This document shows positions 11,753 to 23,201 of a stretch of 64,000 nucleotides of DNA, one piece after another. The stretch is taken from the NCBI RefSeq assembly GCF_024139115.2, contig NC_085139.1:5241533-5305532 (forward strand), given 5' to 3'. Within the stretch, counting starts at the first letter, position 1, and each line of letters opens with the position of its first letter. The stretch comes from Armigeres subalbatus. Taxonomy: Eukaryota; Arthropoda; Insecta; Diptera; Culicidae. A program made the position numbers and the translations under genes. Below the pieces are notes generated by a model. That model ran no database searches and was not told where the DNA came from. It saw only the letters and a program-made list of their open reading frames with translations.

Positions 11753-12768
11753 CGCAGCTCAACCTCAACCATTGTGCGGCCGCCCAGCAGTTGCTGTGGC
11801 AGTCGGTAGTAGAAGCGAGAACGGACGTCGCTATCTTGTCGGACCCGTTCCGCATCCCCGCGGATAATGGGAACTGGGTAGCGGATAGATCCAAATCAGC
11901 GGCGATTTGTACGACGGGAAGATACCCGATCCAGGAAGTGCTGAACACAAGAGCGGAGGGTACTGTTATAACGAAAATAAATGGAGTGTACTACTGCAGC
12001 TGCTACGCCCCACCAAGGTGGCCGATAGAACAATTCACCGAGATGGTCGATCGGCTAACATCAGACCTAGTGGGTAGCAAGCCAGTAGTAATTGCAGGAG
12101 ACTTCAATGCGTGGGCGATAGAGTGGGGAAGTCACTTTACTAACCGGAGAGGGCAAACGCTGCTAGAGGCTTTCGCCAAGCTGGATGTCGTGCTGTGCAA
12201 CGAAGGCTCCAAAAGTACCTTCCAGCGAAACGGAGTGGAATCGATAATAGACGTAACGTTCTGCAGTCCAAGTTTGGTCGGTGATATGCAGTGGATGGTC
12301 GACGACGGTTACACCCACAGTGACCATCTAGCTATCCGGTACAGGATAGGCAGCGAGGCAAGAAGAGAAAGCCGGAGAGCTACTGCCACAACCCGGTCGT
12401 GGAAGGTCGCCCACTTCGACGGTGGGACCTTCAGTGAAGCTATGGGTCTGGAAGAAAACACGGGAAGTTTAAGCGGCGACGAACTGGTTGCGGTCCTGTC
12501 TCGAGCTTGTGACGCGACCATGCCGAGGAAGGTGCGACCACGGAACTGCAGGCCACAGGTATACTGGTGGAGCGATGAAATTGCAGCCCTTCGAGCAGCC
12601 TGTCTCCGGGCTAGAAGAAAAACGCAAAGGACACGCTTGGCGGAAGTGAGGGAGGAACGCATCGAGCAATTCAAAGCAGCGAGACTGGCTCTAAACAAGG
12701 CCATCAAAGAAAGCAAGAAAGCCTGCTTCGACAGACTGTGCCAGAGCGCCAACTCGAACCCATGGGGA
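11713..12768 (+). pseudogene. R1-type LINE ORF2, endonuclease part
   Basis: First 352 codons of ORF2 hold the apurinic-type endonuclease: LNLNHC at the start, IAGDFNAWAIEWGS (catalytic GDFNA) near residue 130, and YTHSDHLAI (catalytic SDH) near 197. A basic linker that normally leads into the reverse transcriptase follows. The frame runs without a lesion up to the insertion at 12769, where a foreign TIR element interrupts it. Coding similarity resumes at 14571. No rDNA target is evident around the element. Confidence 0.8.
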
Positions 12769-14570
12769 CCCGGATAAAAAATATCATTAAAATATCATAA
12801 ATTTTATTGTTACAACACCATTTAAGACATAATTTTTACCATTGAATATAATGGAATTTTGACAATAAAATCACATGAGAAATAATGGTTTTCCACGATA
12901 AAATGAATGGTAAATGGGACTTTTACAATAAAAAAGGAGGGTTGTTATGTATCTTTACAATAAAAAAATCGAAAATTTTCCATACAAAATTTTGAGCAAA
13001 ACAATTGATTTTACGGTTCTTCAATGGGATGATTTCGGGCGACAAAATAATAGAAAACATTGTGATTTAAATGTTTTCAATTACCGTTTCAATTGTTTTA
13101 CAAAAGAAATACAACAGGATTTAGAATAAATTATACTCCAACATTACAATAAAAATACAATACAATTATTTGCTTTACAAATTATTTTATTTTCAATTTA
13201 AGTTTAAAGCAGTTTAAACTTCATTTTAACTCATTTTACCTCTCTTTGCTGTCGGGACTTCCGAACCGAACTTTCTTCCAAAGTTTTATCTGTCAAACTA
13301 ATTGATGTGTTGTTTAGCGCATCTTCAGGCGAATCCAGCGCTCTACTTTCGAAGTTGGGTAAGTTGCCTGTATCTGGAGAAAAATCGAACTTCGATATAA
13401 ACTAACTTTGTTCCGGATAGACAATACATGTTATAAACCTGTGAAAAATGTAAATTAAAAAAGAATGTTAGTTTTATTAGAAAAAGTACGTCGAGAAGAA
13501 AAGAAAAAAATACCTGCATCAGTTCTTATTATATCCCGTTGGTGAGATTGGCCAAGCATCAGTATTTCATCATAAGCTTCATTTCTGTAAAGGAACAAGG
13601 ATACATGTTACCAGGTATGTCATCAGGTATTATGACGATTATTTTTTTTATTTATTTTTTGTTCGGGATGAACCACTGCGTCCATTATATACATTGAACT
13701 TTTGTAGTATAAGATTACGACTACCGGTGGTGAGTATAAGCCGTTTGCCAGCCCAGTATCATTACTTGACACTTTACCGGTCGCTACTAAATGCGCTAGC
13801 TGACCAAATTTGGCAGCGTGATAACACTGCTGCTATTTAATGAACTATCAAATGTCAAACATTACCGGTCTGGAATGCAGCCTCCAAAATGATAACCGAA
13901 AATAGTAACCGATGCGAAAAAGTTTGACTAATCTAAAATGACAGCACGGCGAGTGTGATCAAAATACTGTAATGAAAAAAACACTTTATGCACCATACAG
14001 TTTTATTATTTTCATCTCTTCACTAATTATAAACAAAACTGTACACGCTCAAATGAATCCAGTCATCCTCCGAGTAAAATGATAAGCAAAAGTTTTTGTT
14101 CCCTTTAATTTTTTTGTACTCCAATTTTTATTGCATAACATTTCTAGACTTGCAATATGAAAATATATTACTTGAGAATCGGTATAACATTTTTATTCAT
14201 TTTATAATCAAAGCTATTATAATTTTATTGTTTTCAATTGTTATTTCAACAATATAATAAATCCATGAAATATTCCAAAATTATATTAATTCAATTACAT
14301 TAGACGAATTTCCAGATCATCCAAACCGAAAACTTTCATAATTTGTTTAGTTTTTGGATGTGCAATACCAAACATAAGCGAACAATAAAAATATAATAGA
14401 ATGTATTGGTAACATTTAAATATATTGTTATGTTAATGTAAGTACAATAAAGATCTTTTACAACCGTCAACATTTTACAATAAGCGTACAATAGTTTATA
14501 TTGTTTACCACACAATCTATTGTATTTCAATGGGTTATGTCGTTCAAGTTACTGTAAATTTTTATCCGGG
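12769..14570. mobile_element. 1.8-kb TIR element splitting ORF2 of the R1-type LINE
   Basis: Ends are CCCGGATAAAAA (12769-12780) and TTTTTATCCGGG (14559-14570), with GA duplicated outside. If the G/C letters are assigned differently, the duplication could be up to five bases (GGGGA). Removing the element restores an open R1-type reading across the junction (PWG then DAYRVVMAKTRG). The interior is AT-rich, with many short TTATTGTA palindromes, and has no credible transposase frame, so it is non-autonomous. Confidence 0.8.
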
Positions 14571-15650
14571 GAGACGCCTATCGGGTGGTGATGGCCAAAA
14601 CAAGAGGAGCACTGGCTCCTCCCGAGCGATGTCCAACGAGGCTGAAGACTATAATCGAGTCACTGTTCCCGCACCACGGCCCATCCCACTGGCCGCCAGC
14701 AGCGAGGGTAGCAAATGATGAAGCGGTGGAGAGGGTGACGGTAGAAGAGATATTGACGGTGGCAAAGTCCCTCGACCCGAGTAAAGCACCTGGTCCGGAC
14801 GGGATCCCGAACGACTAACCCGAACATGTTTAGGTTGGCCATGCAGAAGTGTCTGGACGAGAGGACATTCCCGGATATATGGAAGAGACAGCGTTTGGTC
14901 CTGTTACCGAAACCTGGCAAGCCACCAGGAGACCCCTCAGCGTACAGACCAATCTGTCTTATAGACACGGTAGGGAAGCTACTGGAGAAGTTGATCCTGA
15001 ACAGACTGTCGCCGTACGTCGAGGAGGTAGGAGGATTATCGAGCGAGCAATTCGGCTTTCGGAGAGGAAGGTCTACTCTGGGTGCCATTAAATCGGTGGT
15101 TGACACTGCAAAGGTCGCCATCGAATGCAAGCGGCGCGGTATACGTTACTGCGCAGTAATAACACTCGACGTGCGGAATGCATTCAACAGTGCGTGCTGG
15201 ATGGAGATCGCGAACTCGTTGCTTCGGCTGGGAGTACCGGTAGGGCTGTATAAGATTCTGGGAAGCTACTTTCAGAATCGATTATTGATCTACGAGACAG
15301 ACGAAGGCTTGGCTACCGTCCCCATCACGGCAGGTGTCCCACAGGGATCAATTTTGGGTCCATTGCTGTGGAACGTGATGTACGATGGCGTGCTGCGGTT
15401 GAAGCTCCCGCCAGGAGTCAAGTTAGTGGGATTCGCCGATGACGTAACCATGACCGTGTACGGAGAATCCGTCGAAGAGGTCGAATTGACTGCAGCCTAT
15501 TCGATCAGCCTAGTGGAGGAATGGTTGCGCAGCAAGAAGCTACAGTTGGCGCATCATAAAACGGAGATGATAGTCGTTAACAATCGGAAATCGGTTCAGG
15601 AGGCGACAATTAGAGTCGGCGGCTGCGACATCACCTCAAGAGATCTCTGA
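14571..15650 (+). pseudogene. R1-type LINE ORF2, reverse transcriptase part
   Basis: Continuation of the ORF2 above. The finger region SKAPGPDGIPN is near 14780, followed by a stop and a shift at about 14815. The next block, from 14826, has YRPICLIDTVGKLLE, FGFRRGRSTLGAI, VITLDVRNAFNSA (first catalytic Asp), GVPQGSILGPLLWN and the active-site GFADDVTM near 15430. These are the canonical RT blocks in order. The frame breaks near 15650. The domain is complete in outline but disabled by at least two lesions. Confidence 0.82.
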
Positions 15651-16497
15651 AACAATTGGGGTGATGCTCGACGATAAGTTGAGCTTTAAAGTCATGTCGA
15701 CTACGCCTGCCAGCGCGCGTCGACGGCGATAGCGGCACTATCGAGGATGATGGCGAACAACTCTAGGGTGTGCTCCAGCAAGCGCAAGCTGCTGGCAAGC
15801 GTGGCGGTTTCAATACTACGATACGGAGGACCAGCTTGGGTGTCAGCGTTGAGCGTAAACTGCAACGTGCGAAAGCTGGAGAGTACTCATAGGCTAATGT
15901 GCCTGAGAGTTATCAGCGCATATCGCACCGTATCTCGCGAAGCGGCATGTGTACTCGCGGGCATGATGCCTATCAAACTGGTGGTAGAGGAAGACGAGGA
16001 GTGCTACGCCCTCAGGGGCACCGATAACGCTCGAAGGAATATAAAGGCAGCAACGGTAGCCAAATGGCAGAGAGTGGGACAGCTCGCCTAAGGGAAGGTG
16101 GACCCATCGCTTAGTCCCAAGTGTGTCGGCATGGATTAGCAGACCTCATGGGGAGCTAAACTTTGGCTTGACCCAGTTCTTAACAGGCCATGGATGCTTC
16201 AAGTGGTACCTACACAGGTTTGGTCACGCGGCTTCTCCCACCTGTCTGCAATGCCCAGACGTGACAGAAACGGCTGAACACATCCTGTTCACATGTCCTC
16301 GGTTCGAAACGGAGAGGAGTGCGATGTTGGGGGCATGCGGAACGGACACCAACACCGATAACATCGTCATAAAAATGTGCCAGAACCCAGAACAGTGGAG
16401 AGCGATTGCAAGAGCGACGTCCAGGATAGCCGACATCCTGCAACGAAGTTGGCGCATAGAGCAGCAGCAGGCAGCCGTTACGGATAGCGGACCATGA
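15650..16497 (+). pseudogene. R1-type LINE ORF2, C-terminal zinc-finger region
   Basis: Two frames (15747-16091 and 16123-16497) carry the thumb/C-terminal region (SILRYGGPAWVSAL, ESTHRLMCLRVISAYRTVS). A terminal CCHC-type motif follows (FGHAASPTCLQCPDVTETAEHILFTC, written here only as landmarks C-x2-C...H-x4-C). Such a C-terminal finger is a hallmark of R1-type elements. A stop near 16091 and shifts near 15650 and 16110 interrupt it. It ends at TGA 16495-16497, followed by a long repetitive 3' UTR. Confidence 0.75.
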
Positions 16498-17835
16498 GTC
16501 GTGGAAGTCGTGAATATATATGTCGATAATGGATGGGAACGACAGCGTCGCAACTGTATTCAGCTTGCGGCGAGCGCGTAGCCGCAGAACGTGGCGAAAC
16601 GGCCGGGTTCGGAGGAGCTCCCGCTTTCGGGGAACTTCTCGTCGGAGTAGGTTAGATCCGCCGTCGGGGACTATCCGAGTCGTTCGCGATCGCGATCGAG
16701 GCGGGAGCTAAATGGCTCAATGAATAAGGTGAGAGCTGAATGGCTCAAGGCAAATGAAACTCGGTTATCGGAGTAGGCTAGGTCCACCGAAGGAGGTCAG
16801 CCGAGTAGACCGTGGCGTGCGAATGTACCGGCTTCGGGTCGTCGGGGCACCATTGAACTGGAAGTTATCTCCACCCGGAATCTTTGGATTGACCTCGGCA
16901 CTCGCCCGGTCACCCGTTGAGACGGGTCGTCGGTTACGGGGGAGCTTCCGACGTCGGGGAACTCCCTGTCGGAGTAGGATTGATCCACCGCCGGGGACTA
17001 TCCGAGTAGTCCGCGACCAAGGTGAGAGCTGAATGGCTCATCGGTTAAGCAAGAAGCTGAAAGGCGCAGTTCATGGGAAATCGGTTAATCGGAGTAGGCT
17101 AGGTCCACCGCAGAGGACCAGTTGAGTAGATCATGGCGCGCGAATGCACCTGCGGGTCGTCAGGGCACCACTGAACCGGAAGCTATCTCCACCGGAATCT
17201 TTGGCCTGACCTCGGCACTCGTCCGGTCACCCGTTGAAGTGAGAATGTGCGTAGGACTTGAGCGGATCTATGAACATGCATACCAGGTGAATGTGTAGTG
17301 TTGGTAATGTAACAGCCATCCACGAATGCGGGTCGTCGGTATCGGTGGAGCTTCCGCCGCCAGGGGACTCCCCGTCGGAGTAGGGTAGATCCGCCGCCGG
17401 GGGACTATCTGAGTAGCTTGCGAGCACGTTGAGAGCTAAATGGCTCTAAAAATAAAAAGGAAAGTAGATGCGTTGCTGAATGGCACAAGGAAAAAAAACT
17501 AAAGGGCTTAAGGGCCCACGCTTTTGTGTGCTTGCTGGCACCAATAAGGGAGCCAAAGGGCTCAGACGTATGACAAAACATCGAAGAGAGGCACTGTGAA
17601 AGGTGTTGTTTTGGGAGGAGTACTTTTAGTACTGCTTTCCCCCACATAAGTAATACTGAAAGGTAGTCCCGGGGGGAATTGTGCATTAGAAGAGAGGGTA
17701 ACTCAAGTAACCTTCTGTTGCTTGGGTGGGTTTAGTGGGTCCGGCGGTCTGGCCTTCTGCCAACCGCGTCACTCCCACTCCCTGAGTGATAATTTCAGGT
17801 GTCTGTATGCAGATTTGCCTTCATCCCTCTATATA
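16498..17835 (+). mobile_element. 3' UTR of the R1-type LINE with internal repeats
   Basis: GC-rich, non-coding stretch after the ORF2 stop. The block GTCGGAGTAGG(T/A)T(A/T)GATCC occurs near 16631, 16967 and 17373, each followed by CCGCCG(T)CGGGGACTATC. A related block (GGAGTAGGCTAGGTCCACCG) occurs near 16770 and 17091. The array is an imperfect tandem of about 336 bp, with an extra piece of roughly 70 bp in the last unit. The LINE appears to end at the A-run near 17836. Confidence 0.7.
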
Positions 17836-18012
17836 TAAAAAAAAAAAAAACACACACACACACACACACACACAGACATCACCTCAATTCGTCAAACTGA
17901 GTCGATTGGTATATAACACTATGGGTCTCCGGGCCTTCTATAAAAAGTTTGTTTTTGGAGCGATCATATAGCCTTTACCGTATACTTAGTATACGAGAAA
18001 GGCAAAACCGTT
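17836..18012 (+). mobile_element. Right-end fragment of the CA-tract repeat family
   Basis: A-run and (CA)13 followed by the conserved right end of the family seen at 8537 and 55962: GACATCACCTCAATTCGTC, ATAACACTATGGGTCTCCGG, and a terminal GTATACGAGAAAGGCAAAA hairpin. The left end is missing, perhaps lost where the LINE 3' end sits. Confidence 0.7.
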
Positions 18013-18960
18013 ACCGCCAGGTCCATTGCCAACATATTCCCCTTTGCATTTTGAACCACACTTTTAAATTCGGGAAACGTCGAAACCGATGAACTGTGAC
18101 GCATGCCTTTATCAACTGCAGCATAAAAGCTGTCGCAGCCATAAAAGTGTGTCCGCTTTCGAAATATTTAAGAACAATTTCCTGCACGTTCACCTCTTCT
18201 TTATTCAGCAAGAGGATCAAATAAAGAAATAAGTTCCAATTTTTATTCTGGCTGGAACAATTGTCCAAGGGGCTGTCCATATACCACGTGGACAGTTTAG
18301 GGGGGAGGGGGATATGGCAAATGTCCACGGTCCATATAAATTTTTGAAAATTTATATGAGCGAATGTCCACGCTGGGGATGGGGGGTATCAAGAACTGAC
18401 CAAAACTTGTCCACGTGGTATATGGACAGCCCCCAACCAGGATGTAACCTTCTCAATTTCGTTTGTGCAGCACCATAATATGACCTTACTGAAGCAGCTA
18501 GTTATGTCAGCCGCGGATCTACCAGAAATTAACTCGTTCCACAGACATGCAATAACTGGGAAAATCTTCGCGTATTTATCGACGGGTGCGAATGTTTCAT
18601 TAAAGCTATCGAACGCTGAGTGAAGACAACCGTTTTTAAATCTTCCAATCGTGGTAGCTGGATGACCTATAATATCGAAAGCAAATTAAATAAGCTTTTG
18701 AAAAATAATTTATTTTAAAATTACCTTCTGAAGGTCCACAGCAAGCACGATTTCTTTTGGACAAACTTCATCTCCATCATTGCGGTAAACTGTTCGTGAA
18801 ATTGTTGCCAGCGGCATATGTTCGACGTGTGATCTACAAACGGAGCATTCCACAATAAAACGATCTTCTTCTTTGTGTCCTGAAGTGTCCTGATGTAAAG
18901 TTGCACAAACGCAAATTTCACATTGTTCGTGACCAAGTTTAACGAACGATATGTTCATCT
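18011..18960 (-). pseudogene. Transposon-like gene (ETFAP/DLQKVI family), 3' exons
   Basis: Minus-strand exons of an unnamed protein family that I recall from many insect and cnidarian genomes. Exon 18960-18724 has NISFVKLGHEQCEIC, paired Cys/His (CSVCRSHVEH) and ends AVDLQK before a GT donor. The next exon, from about 18662, reads VIQLPRLEDLKTVVFTQR, then shifts frame near 18600 into FNETFAPVDKYAK. The block W-DNCSSQNKNW is split by a MITE (18269-18433). The end reads YFESGHTFMA. The function is unknown; repeated copies and TE-like spread suggest a transposon protein. It is broken by the frameshift, the MITE and the LINE upstream. Confidence 0.6.
18269..18433. mobile_element. 165-bp MITE with GGGGCTGTCCATATACCACG ends
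   Basis: Inverted ends of about 27 bp (GGGGCTGTCCATATACCACG ... and its complement at 18407-18433) with a 3-bp target duplication CAA (18266-18268, 18434-18436). It sits inside a conserved motif of the surrounding pseudogene, and removing it with one CAA rejoins the motif. Confidence 0.9.
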
Positions 18961-18997
18961 TTGTTTCTTTGATTCATTTCATTTATTTAGTTAACAT

Positions 18998-19597
18998 CTA
19001 AACAGATAACACTGAATCAACAATTTGACGCCACAATCCACGGTTCGAGGCCGCATCTCTCCATCCTCGGATACGCCCCACGCTCGCCAAGTCGTTTTGC
19101 ACCTGGTCTACCCATCTCGCTCGCTGCGCTCCACGCCGTCTCGTACCTGCCGGATCGGAAGCGAACACCATCTTTGCAGGGTTGCTGTCCGGCATTCTTG
19201 CAACATGTCCTGCCCATCGTACCCTTCCGGCTTTAGCTACCTTCTGGATACTGGGTTCGCCGTAGAGTTGGGCGAGCTCATGGTTCATTCTTCGCCGCCA
19301 CACACCGTCTTCTTGCACACCGCCAAAGATGGTCCTAAGCACCCGTCTCTCGAATACTCCGAGTGCTTGCAAGTCCTCCTCGAGCATTGTCCATGTTTCA
19401 TGTCCGTAGAGGACAACCGGTCTTATAAGCGTCTTGTACATGACACATTTGGTGCGGTGGCGAATCTTTTTCGACCGCAGTTTCTTCTGGAGCCCGTAGT
19501 AGGCCCGACTTCCACAGATGATGCGCCTTCGTATTTCACGACTAACGTTGTTGTCAGCCGTTAGCAAGGATCCGAGGTAGACGAATTCCTCGACCAC
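18998..19597 (-). pseudogene. LINE reverse transcriptase ORF, C-terminal part
   Basis: 199 codons continuing the RT ORF after a frameshift: FVYLGSLLTADNNVSREI, then KTLIRPVVLYGHETWTM, RRRMNHELAQLYGEPSI, GRVRWAGHVARMPDSNP and RGAQRARWVDQVQNDL. This C-terminal region matches the fragment at 2-424. It ends at TAG near 18998, followed by a short A/T-rich tail. Confidence 0.8.
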
Positions 19598-19614
19598 CTC
19601 GAAGGTATCCCCGT

Positions 19615-20985
19615 CTATCGTAACACTGCTTCCCAGGCGGGCCCTGTCGCAAGCATGTACTTTGTCTTTGACGCATTCACCACCAGTCCAACTTTTGCTG
19701 CTTCACGTTTCAGGCGGGTGTACAGTTCTGCCACCTTTGCAAATGTTCGGCCGACAATGTCCATGTCGTCCGCGAAGCAAATAAATTGACTGGACCTGTT
19801 GAAAATCGTACCCCGGCTGTTACACCCGGCTCTCCGCATGACACCTTCTAGCGCAATGTTGAACAACAGGCACGAAAGTCCATCACCTTGTCTTAGTCCC
19901 CGGCGCGATTCGAACGAACTGGAGTGTTCGCCCGAAATCTTCACACAGTTTTGCACACCATCCATCGTTGCTTTGATCAGTCTGGTAAGCTTCCCAGGGA
20001 AGCTGTTCTCGTCCATAATTTTCCATAGCTCTACGTGGTCTATACTGTCGTATGCCGCCTTGAAATCAACGAACAGATGGTGCGTTGGGACCTGGTATTC
20101 ACGGCATTTTTGAAGGATTTGCCGTACAGTAAAGATCTGGTCCGTTGTCGAGCGGCCGTCAACGAAGCCGGCTTGATAACTTCCCACGAACTCGTTCACT
20201 AATGGTGACAGACGACGGAAGATGATCTGGGATATCACTTTGTAGGCGGCATTAAGGATGGTGATCGCTCGAAAGTTCTCACACTCCAGTTTGTCTCCTT
20301 TCTTGTAGATGGGGCATATAACCCCTTCCTTCCACTCCTCCGGTAGCTGTTCGGTTTCCCAGATTCTGACTATCAGTTTGTGCAGGCAAGTGGCCAGCTT
20401 TTCCGGGCCCATCTTGATGAACTCAGCTCCGATACCATCCTTACCAGCTGCTGTATTGGTCTTTAGCTGTTGAATGGCATCCTTAACTTCCCTCAAGGTG
20501 GGGGCTGGTTGGCTTCCATTGTCCGCTGAACTGACGTTGTCATCTCCTCCGCTGCCTTGACATTCACTGCCTGTACTCTCAGCGCCATTCAGATGTTCCT
20601 CGTAGTGCTGCTTCCACCTTTCGATCACCACACGTTCATCCGTCAAGATGCTCCCATCCTTATCCCGGCAAATTTCGGCTCGCGGCACGAAGCCTTTGCG
20701 GGATGCGTTGAGCTTCTGATAGAACTTGCGTGTATTTTGAGAACGGCACAGCTGTTCCATCTCCTCGCACTCCGCTTCTTCCAGGCGGCGTTTCTTCTCC
20801 TGAAAAAGGCGGGTCTGCTGTCTCCGCTTCCGTCTATAACGTTCCACGTTCTGCCGGGTACCTTGCTGCAGCGCGACCGCCCGCGCTGCGTCCTTCTCCT
20901 CCAGAATCTGTCTGCACTCTTCGTCGAACCAATCGTTCCGTCGGCTTCGACGGAGAGGAGCAAACCCCCCCTTCCCTGTCAGCAT
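19615..20985 (-). pseudogene. LINE reverse transcriptase ORF, N-terminal part
   Basis: 456 codons on the minus strand. A basic coiled linker (RRKRRQQTRLFQEKKRRLEE) is followed by the RT: TAAGKDGIGAEFIKMG, NFRAITILNAAYKVIS, SYQAGFVDGRSTTDQIF, HLFVDFKAAYDSI (first Asp), SRRGLRQGDGLSCLLFNIAL and the active-site CFADDMDIVG. The RT blocks are complete and in order. The frame shifts near 19620, where the continuation 19597-18998 begins. The expected N-terminal endonuclease is missing because of the internal deletion. Family: RTE-like by overall motif pattern; I cannot separate it firmly from neighbouring clades. Confidence 0.82.
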
Positions 20986-21179
20986 ACGACCATAGTTCCC
21001 ACCGGGGTTGGTTACCCGATCTTCCCTAAGGTTGCTCGTATCCCGGCCAGCACCGCGGGGAGGTAGGGATAGGAGTTGCTGGGTAAGAGGCTAAGGACCG
21101 CGAGACGGGGTCTATTTTATTCCTTCAGGTACGCGAAGTACCAGTGGTACGCTTTACCCAACATTTGCCGTGCCGCCTT

Positions 21180-21470
21180 TGATACTAAACTTGAATAAAA
21201 AGAGTAACTGACTTTTAAGGTTGAGTTGGCAGACGCCTGATAACTTTTATGCATCGAAGTTTCCGTCATATCATATGAAAGGTACAATCTGTTTGGCGCA
21301 TGTGCTCTGCGATAGTGGGACACCGACGGGTTGTGAGATAGGATGTGAGACTTCACAGCTTCTCTTTTGGCCTTACTTCTTTCGTATTTGCCACGTTTTG
21401 AAGGTGTTGGGTTTCCTTCGAAATCAGAGTCGAGACATCGGTAAATAATGTTACTGTAAGATAAAAACAT
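21180..21470 (-). pseudogene. Transposon-like gene (ETFAP/DLQKVI family), upstream exon
   Basis: Minus-strand exon with NPSVSHYRRAHAPNRLYLS, DMTETSMHKSYQ and VSYSFYSSLVS, opened by a plausible acceptor (TTACAG at about 21450). This is the segment that precedes the NISFVKLGHEQCEIC exon in the family, so it belongs with the exons at 18011-18960 and is separated from them by the LINE 18975-21180. The last codons seen in this frame (below 21180) are LINE 5' UTR. No further upstream exons were recognised. Confidence 0.5.
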
Positions 21471-21944
21471 TTTTTTAAAATAAATATTCTATCGGAAAAA
21501 GAAACAATCGGAAAAAGAAAGAGAAGTCCTAGGGAAACAGCAAAAAACACGTGGTAGACTTGTCAGTTTTGACAGATTTTACTATGAAGACGGGTGTGAA
21601 GGCGAAAACGGCGATTTCAACGACTGTTCAAGGAACGACTATTTCGAACGGTCGGGTCCAATAGGGAAATCCACGTACAATACTATTGTACGGTTAGACC
21701 TTACCCACAGTTGCTTCCATAGCCGATAGTGTTCAAAAAAAAATTTTTGCACACCCGTATTTCATCTCCGTTTGTTAAAGTAAGGTTGAAAACATATGAA
21801 AAATTCTTTTCAGCTCATTTTCAACGAATCTATTCACGCGCCGTGCTTTTGCTGAACAACGTTGCGCCATTTTCCTTATGAAATCTCATGACGGCGTTCA
21901 TCTTTAGAAAGTATGATTACAATCAAATTTGCATTCGCATTTTG

Positions 21945-23110
21945 CTATATGTGTCTCAGACGTCGTTGCTCTTCGCGTTTCTTCTGTAGTTTTTCTTTTT
22001 GTGTTCGTTTCCGCTTTCTTTCAAAAAACTTCCATCCGATCCCATGGAGGCTTTGCCGCCATGAGCCTCTGGGTCTACCTCTGCTGCGATGTCCCCCTGG
22101 GTTCCAGTCTAATGCTTGTTTACAGATTTCGTTTCCGCCCCTACGTAGAGTGTGGCCGACCCAGCCCCACTTCCGATCCCGAATTTTTGTTGCTATCGGC
22201 CTCTGGTGACAGCGACGATGGAGCTCGTTGTATGAGATCCAGTTGTGAGGCCACCAGGCCCGAATTATATACCGCAGGCATCTATTAATAAACACCTGCA
22301 GCCGTTGAGTGTTCTCCACTGATACACACCATGTTTCTCTAGCGTAAAACAGCACAGATTTCACGTTAGAGTTGAAAATTCGTATTTTGGTGCGTTCACT
22401 TATCTGCCTGTTTTTCCAGATATTTCTTAAACTCGCAAAGGCAGCCCTTGCTTTCTTGATCCGTGCGCTTATGTCGATCTTGGTACCACCGTCTGACGCC
22501 ATTTGGCTACCAAGATATTGGAAGCTTTCAACTTTCTCCACTGGTTGCCCGGCTACTGTGAAACTGGAAGGAGTCACCGTGTTTATATCCAACGATTTGG
22601 TTTTGTTGACGTTGATGACTAAACCTGCCGAGGAGGAGCGCTCGGCAAGGTCGTTGGGCTTACTCTGCATATCAGAGCGCCGTTGCGCGAGGAGTGCAAC
22701 ATCATCAGCCAATTCGAAGTCGTCCAGGTGCTCCATGGTTATACGCTGCCATAACAGCCCGTGGTTTGGTTCACGGTCAAGCGCATCTACCAGAATCTCA
22801 TCGATTACGATGAGGAACAGTAACGGTGATAGAATACATCCTTGCCTCACATCAGCTACGACCCGGATAGGGTCGGACAGGACCCCATTGTGCAGCACTC
22901 TACACGAAAAGGCCTCGTACTGTGCTTCGATGAGGCCGATGATTTTCTCAGGAACCCCCTTGCGTCTCAGGGCGCTTCACATATTCTCGTGATTGAGACG
23001 GTCGAAAGCTTTTTCGTAGTCAATGAATACCCAGTAAAGGGACTCTTGGAATTCGTTGACCTGCTCCTGCGCGGCTTTGGCTTCTCTTCACTCCTCTATC
23101 TTTCTCCAGG
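21945..23110 (-). pseudogene. RTE-type LINE reverse transcriptase (internally deleted)
   Basis: Minus-strand RT. It starts near 23075 with WVFIDYEKAFDRLNHENM followed by a stop. From 22898 it continues with DVRQGCILSPLLFLIVIDEI, the active site FELADDVALLAQ (LADD in place of the usual FADD), ESFQYLGSQMASDGG and the C-terminal WVGHTLRRGGNEICKQALDW, RGRPRGSWRQSL. The finger region before FIDYEKAF is absent: the endonuclease/linker sequence (TDETWRKIEE) runs straight into it near 23070, so roughly 200-250 residues are deleted. The 3' end is near 21900. It belongs to the group whose endonuclease resembles the craniofacial development protein 2 domain (RTE/BovB-like). Confidence 0.8.
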
Positions 23111-23201
23111 TCTCATCGGTGATCCATTGTTTTCTCTGGGTGCGTAGTTCGCCCAGATTGTTCTCGCTGGTGGCGATGAAGGCATTCTTGATGGCGGTCC
23201 A

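Larger units (their letters stand above)
18975..21180 (-). mobile_element. RTE-like LINE with internal deletion
   Basis: Minus-strand LINE: 5' UTR about 21180-21000, ORF 20985-18998, 3' tail near 18975. It interrupts the transposon-like gene between its exon at 21470-21180 and its exon at 18960. The 5' UTR is joined directly to the linker before the RT, so the endonuclease domain is absent. The junction (near 20950) shares TTTGCTCC-CTCCG with the UTR copy at 1950. The same family supplies the 3' fragment at 2-454. Confidence 0.8.

Noticed and set aside
20557..21066. 169-codon plus-strand frame
   Set aside because: Antisense to the LINE RT; composition follows the opposite strand.
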